A DNA stretch of 62,834 nt, from the IMG/VR virus record IMGVR_UViG_3300036851_000151, positions 1-62,834 of that record. One strand, 5' to 3'. The position numbers were made by a program, and so were the translations under genes. Below the pieces are notes generated by a model that worked only from the letters and a program-made list of their open reading frames with translations, made no database searches and was not told the origin of the DNA. This DNA is from a virus. Positions 40,233-48,148 of the stretch are shown here, one piece after another (within the stretch, counting starts at the first letter, position 1; each line of letters begins with the position of its first letter).

Positions 40233-40688
40233 TTAAGTCCCGGTACCGATCACGTTGCCGGCACCAGCGCCGAGCCCGTAGTCAGCAGCCGCCGTTCCGC
40301 CGTGCCAGATTTGGAAGTCGAGGCTGATGCGGAATAACACCTCGGCCGGCGGCGTGCCGTCCTCGGTCATGTCCCGCTTGCTAAGTAGGAAAGCGCCCTG
40401 GATTAGGACACCATCGACAACGACCTGAGCGCCGCTCAGCGCCCCAACGACAGCGCGCGACAGCGCTAATGCCTGCCCATAGGTGCCGGCCCAGCAATCG
40501 ATTTGCACACGCGATTCACAGAGTCCCGAAGGACCACCCATCGTGTAGTCGGGAACATCGTCAATCCCATGCAGCGCGACCGACGGCAACGCACTGCCTC
40601 GCGGCAGCAAAGACCAAGCGATACGATCGCCGGCCAGCGCCGTGACAGCGTCCGCCTCCAAAAGCAGCGCATGTAAAGCCTCTTCCAT
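40233..40688 (-). CDS. Tail terminator/completion protein (DUF3168)
   Basis: 151 aa. ALPSVALHGIDDVPDYTMGG and CESRVQIDCWAGTYGQALAL are the DUF3168 hallmarks, with a final domain FRISLDFQIWHGG. The last 15 residues (DYGLGAGAGNVIGTGT) are not part of the family and repeat the end of the tail hub at 25178. It caps the tail at the head-tail joint. Confidence 0.8.
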   Translation of the reverse strand: MEEALHALLLEADAVTALAGDRIAWSLLPRGSALPSVALHGIDDVPDYTMGGPSGLCESRVQIDCWAGTYGQALALSRAVVGALSGAQVVVDGVLIQGAFLLSKRDMTEDGTPPAEVLFRISLDFQIWHGGTAAADYGLGAGAGNVIGTGT

Positions 40689-40741
40689 GCGGCGGCGGCC
40701 TGCCTATATTCGTGCGCGTGTCGATTTCGGAAAGACGAGAG

Positions 40742-40951
40742 ATGTCAACCGCAACTTGGTTTGTCTTCGTGGTGCCGATGTTTGCCGGGCAGCCGGAGAT
40801 GCCCGCGCAGACGCCCCCCGACCCTCACGCATTCAACAAGCTCCTCGGGGATCTGGAAACCAAGCATCCCGAGCCCGCCTTGTTCCGCGAACTCATGCGA
40901 AATGTGCCCAAACCGGGCATCGGAGAACCGACGCAGCTACTCCCGCGCTAG
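40742..40951 (+). CDS. Small plus-strand ORF in the head-tail operon
   Basis: 69 aa from ATG 40742 with GAAAGACGAGAG upstream. It fills a 259-bp gap in the leftward operon. The N-terminus is hydrophobic (TATWFVFVVPMFAGQPE) and the rest is helical (FNKLLGDLETKHPEPALFRE). Possibly a small inserted gene; function unknown. Confidence 0.4.
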   Translation: MSTATWFVFVVPMFAGQPEMPAQTPPDPHAFNKLLGDLETKHPEPALFRELMRNVPKPGIGEPTQLLPR

Positions 40952-41460
40952 CGCGTCGCGCGCCGTGCCTGACGACGCCGCGCCCGCTCCGCTGTGCGCT
41001 TGATCTCGTCGCCCATGTCTTTTCCGATGCCGTCGAGCATGGCCTTTTTGTTTTCGTCCCAGGCTGGGCGCATGTAGGGCTGCGGCACGTGATTTTTGTT
41101 GCCGAATTCCTGTTGCGTGGCCTGCGGATGCCGGCCAGGGCCGATAAACACTTCGACCGGGGCCGAACCCGCCGCCTTGGCCGCAGCGCGCGCCTGTCCC
41201 GCGGTCCCGCCCGCCCCACGTGTCGCCGCGAATGCTCGGGCCGATGGCGTCTTGTGCCCTTTGGGCCTCTTGGTCGTGGCGTGGATTGAGTTACGAAGAT
41301 CACCTTGATCTACCGGCGCCTTCGCCTTGGCCGCCGCTACGATCGGTTGGGCGCGCTTCAGCAAGACCCGCTGTTGCACCCGACGCTGCGTCGCCTTCGA
41401 CAGCTCGGCGAGATTTGCCTTCAGCTCCGCAAGGCCATCGACTTTTACCGGGATCGGCAT
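40948..41460 (-). CDS. HK97 gp10-like tail completion protein
   Basis: 170 aa from ATG 41460 (TGATG overlap). GLAELKANLAELSKATQRRV, AKAKAPVDQGDLRNSIHATT and PQATQQEFGNKNHVPQPYMR are the typical HK97 gp10 motifs, followed by a basic C-terminus. It works at the head-tail junction. Confidence 0.85.
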   Translation of the reverse strand: MPIPVKVDGLAELKANLAELSKATQRRVQQRVLLKRAQPIVAAAKAKAPVDQGDLRNSIHATTKRPKGHKTPSARAFAATRGAGGTAGQARAAAKAAGSAPVEVFIGPGRHPQATQQEFGNKNHVPQPYMRPAWDENKKAMLDGIGKDMGDEIKRTAERARRRQARRATR

Positions 41461-41822
41461 CAATCGTTTCGAGCCGCAGCCGTAATTTCGAGCTCTTGGT
41501 GAAAACCAAGCTCTTTCAAACCAACGATGTTGTATTCGCGCCCGCGCTCAACGAGCCGATCCCTCGGCGTCAAGTCGTCGACCCGTTCCGACCAGCGAAT
41601 GACAAAGCGGCTCGTGACAGTGGACCCTACCTGCTGCGCGGCGACACGCTCGGCGTCGCGAATGTCGGTCTTCACCGCGGCGACGCTGGTCATGTCCTGC
41701 CATTCCTCGACGATCGCGCCGAGGGCGTCCTTCGTGATCTCGCCATGAGCGTCTCGCACCTGGGCTAGGCGGCGAATCGTGATGCGGTGATGGCGATAAG
41801 CCCCGGCCGGGAGACGCATCAT
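41460..41822 (-). CDS. Head closure protein
   Basis: 120 aa from ATG 41822 (TGATG). YRHHRITIRRLAQVRDAHGE, WQDMTSVAAVKTDIRDAERV and IRWSERVDDLTPRDRLVERG are typical of head-tail joining (SPP1 gp16-like) proteins. Confidence 0.8.
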   Translation of the reverse strand: MMRLPAGAYRHHRITIRRLAQVRDAHGEITKDALGAIVEEWQDMTSVAAVKTDIRDAERVAAQQVGSTVTSRFVIRWSERVDDLTPRDRLVERGREYNIVGLKELGFHQELEITAAARND

Positions 41823-42418
41823 CACACCACCGAATGACGGAAATTTGCGGCCAAGCTAAGGATGCTGTTCGGCACCGACTTCAGCTCGATCGCCGTCGAG
41901 TCTTCCCTAGTCATCCACCAATCCGCGACCAGTAACCTGATCATCTGCTTGATGCGGTGCGGGACAGCAGCGGCGCTCGGGAACCCAGCCACAAACGTAA
42001 CCGTGACCGCATCGTCGCGAGAATAGGTCGCTGGCCACGACTGCCCCGATTTGAGCACGATACGGGGGCCACATTTGTGGTTCGCAACAAGCGAATAGAC
42101 ACTCGTGGCGAGCGTCTGCGTCGCGTCGTCCGCGTCCTGATAGGTGATCGATGTCACCGATTGAACCGGGCGCACTGGCAGGCAGATCGGGCTCGAAAAC
42201 CCCGTGTATTGCTGGCTCCACGTCTGCGGCGCCAGCGCGAGGCCGAGAATACCGCTCGGCCCGTCGAATTTTTCGGTTGCGGCGTCGAGATATTCGCGCA
42301 GCAGCATATCTTCCGCGGAACCGTCGATGATCTCGTGCGCGCGCACTTGCTCAAGAGCAACCGGCGGATCGAGCGGCGCCACGGTACGGACGGGATTGAG
42401 TACGGTCGTCATCGTCAC
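41822..42418 (-). CDS. Head-tail connector (gp6-like)
   Basis: 198 aa from GTG 42418 (GTGA overlap; ATG 42412 is possible). DPPVALEQVRAHEIIDGSAE, REYLDAATEKFDGPSGILGL and VPHRIKQMIRLLVADWWMTR match phage connector/adaptor proteins (YqbG/gp6 type). It bridges the portal and the closure protein. Confidence 0.8.
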   Translation of the reverse strand: MTMTTVLNPVRTVAPLDPPVALEQVRAHEIIDGSAEDMLLREYLDAATEKFDGPSGILGLALAPQTWSQQYTGFSSPICLPVRPVQSVTSITYQDADDATQTLATSVYSLVANHKCGPRIVLKSGQSWPATYSRDDAVTVTFVAGFPSAAAVPHRIKQMIRLLVADWWMTREDSTAIELKSVPNSILSLAANFRHSVV

Positions 42419-43314
42419 GCCGCTGCGGAACGGTCTTGCTCAGCAATGAAGCCGTCGAACGCGGCGAGAATATTTTCGGTCGTGTCCTCTGCCCAGACAA
42501 TCTGCTGATAGGGCGGCGAGCCCGGTATCTGGCCGCCTGGTTCGATCCCGCAGGCACGGAAGTATTCGACGGTGCACGTCCGCATCAAATTCTCCGTCGT
42601 CGGCTTCAGCATCAGCACCGGAGCGTCGAGCGCGAGGGTGAACCACATCGGGCCATTGGAGACGCCCATGTTGCAGACCGCCGAGCGGTACAGTGTCGCT
42701 CGACGCTCAAGATCGAGCGCCGCCTCGTGGTGCGGCAAAAACCCTGGTAGCTCCTCCGCGGCGCGGCGTGTGTCCCGAATGATCAGCACGTCGTAACCGC
42801 GCCGCTCGATCTCCAATGCCGCCGCGCACCAGGCTGCGACATTGCTGTTGCGCTCCGGCCAGTGCTCGGCCTCGCGCAGCGTAATGGTGACCAGCTGCTG
42901 TTGTCCACCAAACCGGAAGATCGGCCCGCGGTCGACGGCAGGCCGTAGCGGCCGCACCCCGTGCCGCAGCATCTCGGCCTGTATCCGCAACCCGTAATGC
43001 GGAGCCATGAAGCCCATCGCCTCGCGGGTATCGCGGCGCTCCGGCCGATCCTGCCGCAACACGATATCGGCGCTCGGCAGCATCCGGCACATCGGCACGA
43101 CGACGCAATCGAGCATCTGGCGGCGCTCGCCGAGCGTCCGCGGCCAGAACCGATCATCGCGAAAGCCGCCCCATGGACCGGGCAATATCTCGATACGCAA
43201 CCGCTCGGCCTCGCGCTCGATGCGCCAGCTCTCCGCCGCCTGCAGGAACGCGACGACATCGTATGAGGCCGGAGAGACGTGCAAATCGTAGTACGCCGTG
43301 AGCGTCACGACCAA
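42415..43314 (-). CDS. Glycosyltransferase-like protein (GT-B-type)
   Basis: 299 aa, overlapping both neighbours. The N-terminal half has PGPWGGFRDDRFWPRTLGER and VVVPMCRMLPSADIVLRQ. The C-terminal half has LVTITLREAEHWPERNSNVA, YDVLIIRDTRRAAEEL and CNMGVSNGPMWFTLALDAPV, the kind of nucleotide-sugar-binding Rossmann half seen in GT-B enzymes. Similar proteins occur near phage head genes. Substrate unknown; it may glycosylate the virion. Confidence 0.55.
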   Translation of the reverse strand: MVVTLTAYYDLHVSPASYDVVAFLQAAESWRIEREAERLRIEILPGPWGGFRDDRFWPRTLGERRQMLDCVVVPMCRMLPSADIVLRQDRPERRDTREAMGFMAPHYGLRIQAEMLRHGVRPLRPAVDRGPIFRFGGQQQLVTITLREAEHWPERNSNVAAWCAAALEIERRGYDVLIIRDTRRAAEELPGFLPHHEAALDLERRATLYRSAVCNMGVSNGPMWFTLALDAPVLMLKPTTENLMRTCTVEYFRACGIEPGGQIPGSPPYQQIVWAEDTTENILAAFDGFIAEQDRSAAA

Positions 43315-44423
43315 ACCTCATTCAGCCCGGCAACGATCTTGTCGGCCGCCGGATGGTTCGCCGTCGCCGCGCCGAGAACCGTCATCCGCTGCTCGAAATT
43401 CCGCAGATAGTGCGGGCGCATCATCCGGCGCAACCAGAACTCCAGCACGTCCGGCACGTTGAGCGGCGTCCCGTGCGGATGCGTCTTCCAGGCCGGCGAC
43501 AGCTCGGCGAACGCGACCTCGCCAGCGGAGGGATAGGCGATCTCTGCGTCGAGGAACCGGCCGATCAGATCGTCATCGATCGTGCCCTTGAACGGCAGCG
43601 GCCGGTCACGGCGCACGAACATCGGCGTAAGATGGAAGCAATGCATCGCGACGTTCGGCCCGTCCTCAAAGAACAGGATCGTCGGATGCTCGCTCGCGCC
43701 ATGACCCCAGATGCACTCGTCGGTGATGTGGTGGCGGTGTGACCATATCCACCGGAACAGCGCCCCGGCGTCCGCGCCGATCGGCATGGTGCCGGCTTTC
43801 TCGGCCTGCGTCCGGATACCGACCGACGCGACAACCCGCTTACCGGCGATCATCTGCTCTTGCACGTAGCGAAAGCACTCTCGGCTCGGGACAACATCGC
43901 TGTTCAGGAGCACCGCGACCCCGCCGGGCGGCGTCAAATGCAGCACCTCGCGGTGCGCCTGCTTGAAGGCGTCCCAATAGTTCGCCGGCAACTGCGGCAT
44001 CCGCTGGTCTTTCGGGATCGGCCCCATCGCGCGCAGCGGCGGGAACCTGATCGAGAAGGCGCCGCCGACCGCGTCGCGAAATGCGGCCTGATCGTCGGTG
44101 TGCACAACGAACGTGACGTTGCGAAAGTCGCTCTCAGCCAGCGAGGCGAGAATGGCCGGCACCACGTACCGGCAGGCCAGGTCGACGTAATACGGTCCCC
44201 ATGCCGGGATGCCGATCATCACCGGCGGCAGCCGAACCGCCGCGATATCGGGCACCGCCTCGCCGGGGATATAGTTCACGATGCTGCGGCGGATTTCGCG
44301 TGACACCAGCCCATTTCGTTCCAACTCCCGTGCCCGGCTTTCGCTGACTTCGATGAGGTGGTTTTCGAACGCCATCGTCCGGCCGTTCATGAAGTCCCGG
44401 CGGACCTGAACTCGCAGCGTCAT
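43305..44423 (-). CDS. Glycosyltransferase-like protein (GT-A-type) with head-module N-terminus
   Basis: 372 aa. Residues 1-42 (LRVQVRRDFMNGRTMAFENH, SESRARELERNGLVS) resemble the N-terminus of the protein at 44979. The rest has VMIGIPAWGPYYVDLACRYV, NVTFVVHTDDQAAFRDAV, GGVAVLLNSDVVPSRECFRY (a DxD-like position) and FKGTIDDDLIGRFLDAE, in line with a GT-A-like transferase. Late-operon expression suggests modification of virion components. Confidence 0.6.
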   Translation of the reverse strand: MTLRVQVRRDFMNGRTMAFENHLIEVSESRARELERNGLVSREIRRSIVNYIPGEAVPDIAAVRLPPVMIGIPAWGPYYVDLACRYVVPAILASLAESDFRNVTFVVHTDDQAAFRDAVGGAFSIRFPPLRAMGPIPKDQRMPQLPANYWDAFKQAHREVLHLTPPGGVAVLLNSDVVPSRECFRYVQEQMIAGKRVVASVGIRTQAEKAGTMPIGADAGALFRWIWSHRHHITDECIWGHGASEHPTILFFEDGPNVAMHCFHLTPMFVRRDRPLPFKGTIDDDLIGRFLDAEIAYPSAGEVAFAELSPAWKTHPHGTPLNVPDVLEFWLRRMMRPHYLRNFEQRMTVLGAATANHPAADKIVAGLNEVWS

Positions 44424-44986
44424 GCGGCGTCTCGGAACAGGATGCCGAGGCCCATATTCGATCCCTGGGTCACAATCTCCCGGTGCTGGTAGCGATCTTT
44501 GATCTCGCGCCAGAAGCGGCCGACACCGTTCGGTTGGTGGTCGCTCATATGACCATCGGGGGCCGCGACATCGTGAAACGCTACCACCGGGGCCATGCCA
44601 CCGTAGGTCTCGAAATCATGCCGAACGCCTTCGTAGCGGTGATCAGCGTCGATGAGGATCAGGTCGAATGGTGCCATGCCGCGTGCGGTGGCAATGATCT
44701 CCGGGCTGCCGGAGTTGCCGAACGCAGCAAAAGCCTCGACCCCATCAGCACGCAGCCTGTTCACGGTCGCGGTCAGATTTTCCCGCGCACTGGAATTTTC
44801 CGACAGGTCAATCGCCAAACCGATACCGCCGCCCCCGATCGCCGTCATCACGGCATAGAAGCTGTCGCCATTGCGGCTACCGATTTCCAGATAGCGCCGG
44901 GCATTCAACCCCCGGACTAGATCGCAAAATTCGGCCAACTCCGCCGCGTCCTGATTCACCATTTCCCCCGCGAGGTAGTCACGCAC
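44420..44986 (-). CDS. Class I SAM-dependent methyltransferase
   Basis: 188 aa. RYLEIGSRNGDSFYAVM is motif I of the Rossmann methyltransferase fold, GIGLAIDLSEN motif II, and FDLILIDADHRYEGVRHDFE motif IV with the metal/substrate acidic residues of the Methyltransf_24/cephalosporin-hydroxylase-like family. ATGA overlaps link it to the two flanking transferases. It may methylate a sugar added by them. Confidence 0.75.
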   Translation of the reverse strand: MRDYLAGEMVNQDAAELAEFCDLVRGLNARRYLEIGSRNGDSFYAVMTAIGGGGIGLAIDLSENSSARENLTATVNRLRADGVEAFAAFGNSGSPEIIATARGMAPFDLILIDADHRYEGVRHDFETYGGMAPVVAFHDVAAPDGHMSDHQPNGVGRFWREIKDRYQHREIVTQGSNMGLGILFRDAA

Positions 44987-45728
44987 CGAGCGCTTCCATC
45001 AGGCTCATCTTCGGGTACGAAGCCAGCGCGCTGATCGGCGACGCATTGATAACCACCACGCCCAGCGCGGCCAGAACCGGCGCCTGCCCATCGATCATGC
45101 GGCGCCACTTGCGAACCGTGTCGTCGGCGGGGTTGTTGAGCCCGTCGCCGTGCTTGCCGTGCCAGTGCAGGCCGCGGTCAACCCGCATGTCGTAGCCGAC
45201 CAGCACCATCCGCGAGACACCAAACTGCACCGCCAGATTGAGCGCGGCAAACCCGGAGTTTCCGCCGTGGCTGATCTCGCCGGGGGACGTCACAAGGATG
45301 CGGGCATCGTTGCGGCCGGTGACAAGCCTGACACCCCATGCCGGCCGATCGACCAAACGCTCGTCCTGGCTGATCTTGAGACCAGCGAACTCGGGCACAC
45401 CGCGATTACGCTCCCACCAGACGAAATCGGTCGCATAAAGCGCGTCTGCCCACGGTGCAAGCTGCCAGGAATTGTTGATCGCGATGGCCCGCGCCCGGCC
45501 GCGAGCAGCGTCAATCGGAACATCCTTGGCGCTCGGGCCGGAGGCGACGATGACGCAAGTCTCGCCGCGCCAATCGGGGAACCACTCGGGCGCCGCCTGC
45601 TGCGCCGCGAGGGGCGTGACGAGCCGGCCGCTGAGTTCCCGGGCACGATGCTCGCTGACATCGAGCACCTGCCCGGGCTCCGCAATCCCCCGGCCGTTCA
45701 AAAACGGCCAGAGAACCTTAACCAGCAT
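44979..45728 (-). CDS. DUF115/MptE-like putative glycosyltransferase with head-module N-terminus
   Basis: 249 aa. Residues 1-38 (VKVLWPFLNGRGIAEPGQVL, SEHRARELSGRLV) resemble small proteins found next to major capsid genes and the N-terminus of the gene at 43305. The catalytic-like part has CVIVASGPSAKDVPIDAARG, IAINNSWQLAPWADALYATD, LVGYDMRVDRGLHWHGKHGD. This pattern is shared with DUF115 proteins linked to glycan or flagellin modification. It begins 6 bp after the capsid gene. Confidence 0.6.
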   Translation of the reverse strand: MLVKVLWPFLNGRGIAEPGQVLDVSEHRARELSGRLVTPLAAQQAAPEWFPDWRGETCVIVASGPSAKDVPIDAARGRARAIAINNSWQLAPWADALYATDFVWWERNRGVPEFAGLKISQDERLVDRPAWGVRLVTGRNDARILVTSPGEISHGGNSGFAALNLAVQFGVSRMVLVGYDMRVDRGLHWHGKHGDGLNNPADDTVRKWRRMIDGQAPVLAALGVVVINASPISALASYPKMSLMEALGA

Positions 45729-45734
45729 GTCCTA

Positions 45735-47003
45735 TCAGGTTCCGGTCTGGAACGTGCCGTAGATGAACGACTCGGGGCGGTAGACCGCAAGAGCAAGCCG
45801 CTCTTCGCCGCGCAGCGTGGCAAGATTCCGGCGAAAGTTGTCGCTGTCTTCCGTCGAGATCTCGACCATCGCATCTTCACGGTCGAAGATTTGGGCGCCG
45901 AGCATGAACGCGCCGACCAGGAACTTCGTGACGAGCATCGCCTGCGTTGGCACGACCGGCAAACCCCAGAGACGCACAGTGGCGTTGCCCTGACCATCGT
46001 CACTCGACGTGATAAGGTATTTGCCCTGCGTATCCTTCGCCATCTCGATCCGCGCCCAGTCAGTCGGATGCAGCACGACGCCAGTTGCCGGGAATTCGGC
46101 CAGTTCCGTTTGTAGGATCGCGAGCCGGATATCGTCGATGCGAGTCGGCAGCTCAGGCACGAACGTCCGGCTAAACGCGGTCGCCTGCGTTACGATGCCG
46201 TTGAGATTGGCCCCGGTGCCATCGCCGTTGAGAAGCTGCTGTTCCTCAACGAATGCGAGACCGTATCGCAGGCGCCCATCGATGCTGGTTTCGAGCTGCG
46301 GAGCATCATCAAGGATCTGTTTCGATGCCACGATGAAATGCGCAATCGTCGCGACCGGAGCCAGCTTCAGCTCGTAGTCGATGTCCGACTCTGGCTTCAG
46401 ATCACCTTCCGACACGACTGCGGCGGCATTCGAGAAACCGACCTCGCGAACATACTCGATCGCGTTGCTCGTCGTGCGGCCCGGCGTCAGCAGATCGCGG
46501 ATCGTCATGCGCCGGTTCGGGCGCTCGATGATGCCCGAGCGCCGATCGGCCGGAACCAGCACGTCGCGCGTCGCGCCGGCGGTAACAGTCGTGATCGCGG
46601 CCATGTTGGCGCGAACGCGACCGCGCCATCGCTGCCGGTCAGGATCGGTCAGAACCGCCTTGATGCGCTCGTCAGTGATAAAACGCTGGCCCGGCGTCAT
46701 GTATGCATCGGCATCCCCGCCGCTGCCGCCGGGACGGCGAACCGCCTTTTGCTCGAGGTCCTGGATCTGCGCCCTGGCAGCCGTCATTTCGGCGACCAGC
46801 TTGTCGATGATCGCCGTCCGCTGCTCGTTCGCCTCGGTCAGCGCCTTGTCGACTTGCGCCTTCAGCTCGTCGGTGACCCTCTGGCCCTTCTCGACCTTGC
46901 CGAGGATGTCGGTCGCGAACTGCTGGACCTCTTGCGATACGCCCTCGATCTGCGCCTTGATCGGCCTGATGTCTTCGAGCGTCAAAACTCCACCGTCGGG
47001 CAT
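45735..47003 (-). CDS. Major capsid protein, HK97 fold
   Basis: 422 aa. Residues 1-90 are a coiled-coil scaffold-like delta domain (EGVSQEVQQFATDILGKVEK...), probably removed by the neighbouring S49 protease. The capsid domain has RMTIRDLLTPGRTTSNAIEY, HFIVASKQILDDAPQLETSI, FVEEQQLLNGDGTGANLNGI, LHPTDWARIEMAKDTQGKYL and LWGLPVVPTQAM, all classic HK97-family motifs. Confidence 0.95.
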   Translation of the reverse strand: MPDGGVLTLEDIRPIKAQIEGVSQEVQQFATDILGKVEKGQRVTDELKAQVDKALTEANEQRTAIIDKLVAEMTAARAQIQDLEQKAVRRPGGSGGDADAYMTPGQRFITDERIKAVLTDPDRQRWRGRVRANMAAITTVTAGATRDVLVPADRRSGIIERPNRRMTIRDLLTPGRTTSNAIEYVREVGFSNAAAVVSEGDLKPESDIDYELKLAPVATIAHFIVASKQILDDAPQLETSIDGRLRYGLAFVEEQQLLNGDGTGANLNGIVTQATAFSRTFVPELPTRIDDIRLAILQTELAEFPATGVVLHPTDWARIEMAKDTQGKYLITSSDDGQGNATVRLWGLPVVPTQAMLVTKFLVGAFMLGAQIFDREDAMVEISTEDSDNFRRNLATLRGEERLALAVYRPESFIYGTFQTGT

Positions 47004-47014
47004 CGCGCCCTCCT

Positions 47015-48148
47015 TCAGATCCTGAGATGTTGACGAATGCCATCGAGGCTTTCCGCCAGAGCGGCGAGATCGGCCTTGGTGATGGCGCCTTCCGTCGATG
47101 TCTCAGGATCCCCCTGAGTCGTTCCCTTGCTGCGGCTGACGGCTGCTTCAGCTTCTGACCTGGTGAGGCCCAGGATCCCCCTGAGCCCCTCTTCCAGTTC
47201 GCGGGTCGACAGCTGATCCCCAGCTGCCAATTTCGATTTGACTGTCTCCATGGCCCGGGCTCGCGCTGCCGTACCGACGCGTGCCGCATTGGCCACAGGA
47301 TTGAACAGGCCACTGCCGAAGCGCTCGAGCGTCTCTTCGAGCGTGCCGATGCGATCAGCCATGCCGCGGGCGACCAGTTCCTCGGCGCCGAACATGCGCC
47401 CGGCACCGAAGCGGTCGCGAACCGCCGAAAGTGTCACGTTCCGGCTGCGGGCAAGGCTGCGAACAAACGCGTCCCCCGCCTGATCAACACGCGACTGTTG
47501 ATGCTCTGCTTCGGACTGCGAGAGCGGCTCGAAACCGCTGGCCCGAATCTTGTTTTCGCCCGACCGAATGATCGTGACCTTGATGCCGTCCTGCTCGAGC
47601 ATCTTCGTCACGTCTTCGTGGATACGATAGGCGCCAACTGATCCGGCCTCGCCGCCTGGCGTAACCACGACCTCATCAGAGGCCGCGGCCAGCCAATAGG
47701 AAGCGCTCGCCGACAGACTGTTGACCTGCGCGATGATCGGCTTGACGCCGCGCGAGTGGTATATTTCATCGGCTAATTCCTGGGTGCCGGCGACAGTCCC
47801 GCCCGGGCTGTCGTGATCGAATACGATTGCCTTAACGTTGCCGTCGCCGAGCGCCGCGCGGAACGCACCAGCGAGCATCTGCATCGACGTCCCGCCGCTG
47901 AACTCCATCATCATGTTCATGCGCTGCGCCAGAACACCGTAGACGGGGATGACCGCAATCTGACCTTCGGCCTGCGCGACCTCACGCTGCCGCGTACCCG
48001 GTATAGCCCTCGCCATATCCTCGGCGGCCAGCGCCTCGCCCCCCTTCGCCTTGCGGACCAGGAATGCCGACACCTGGCGCAGCTTCTCTTCCTGCAGCGC
48101 CCAAATCTCGCCGGCGCAGGCCATGATGACGTGCGGGTAGCTGATCAT
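47015..48148 (-). CDS. S49 (SppA-like) head maturation protease
   Basis: 377 aa. QIAVIPVYGVLAQR, VKAIVFDHDSPGGTVAGTQE (oxyanion region), NSLSASASYWLAAASDE (Ser148) and IRSGENKIRASGFEPLS (Lys200) give a Ser-Lys dyad. The C-terminal 100 residues are helical and may scaffold the capsid. It is positioned between portal and capsid genes and overlaps the portal gene. Confidence 0.93.
   Translation of the reverse strand: MISYPHVIMACAGEIWALQEEKLRQVSAFLVRKAKGGEALAAEDMARAIPGTRQREVAQAEGQIAVIPVYGVLAQRMNMMMEFSGGTSMQMLAGAFRAALGDGNVKAIVFDHDSPGGTVAGTQELADEIYHSRGVKPIIAQVNSLSASASYWLAAASDEVVVTPGGEAGSVGAYRIHEDVTKMLEQDGIKVTIIRSGENKIRASGFEPLSQSEAEHQQSRVDQAGDAFVRSLARSRNVTLSAVRDRFGAGRMFGAEELVARGMADRIGTLEETLERFGSGLFNPVANAARVGTAARARAMETVKSKLAAGDQLSTRELEEGLRGILGLTRSEAEAAVSRSKGTTQGDPETSTEGAITKADLAALAESLDGIRQHLRI

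Noticed and set aside
45150-46115. 321-codon plus-strand frame over capsid and transferase genes
   Set aside because: Antisense to two well-supported genes.
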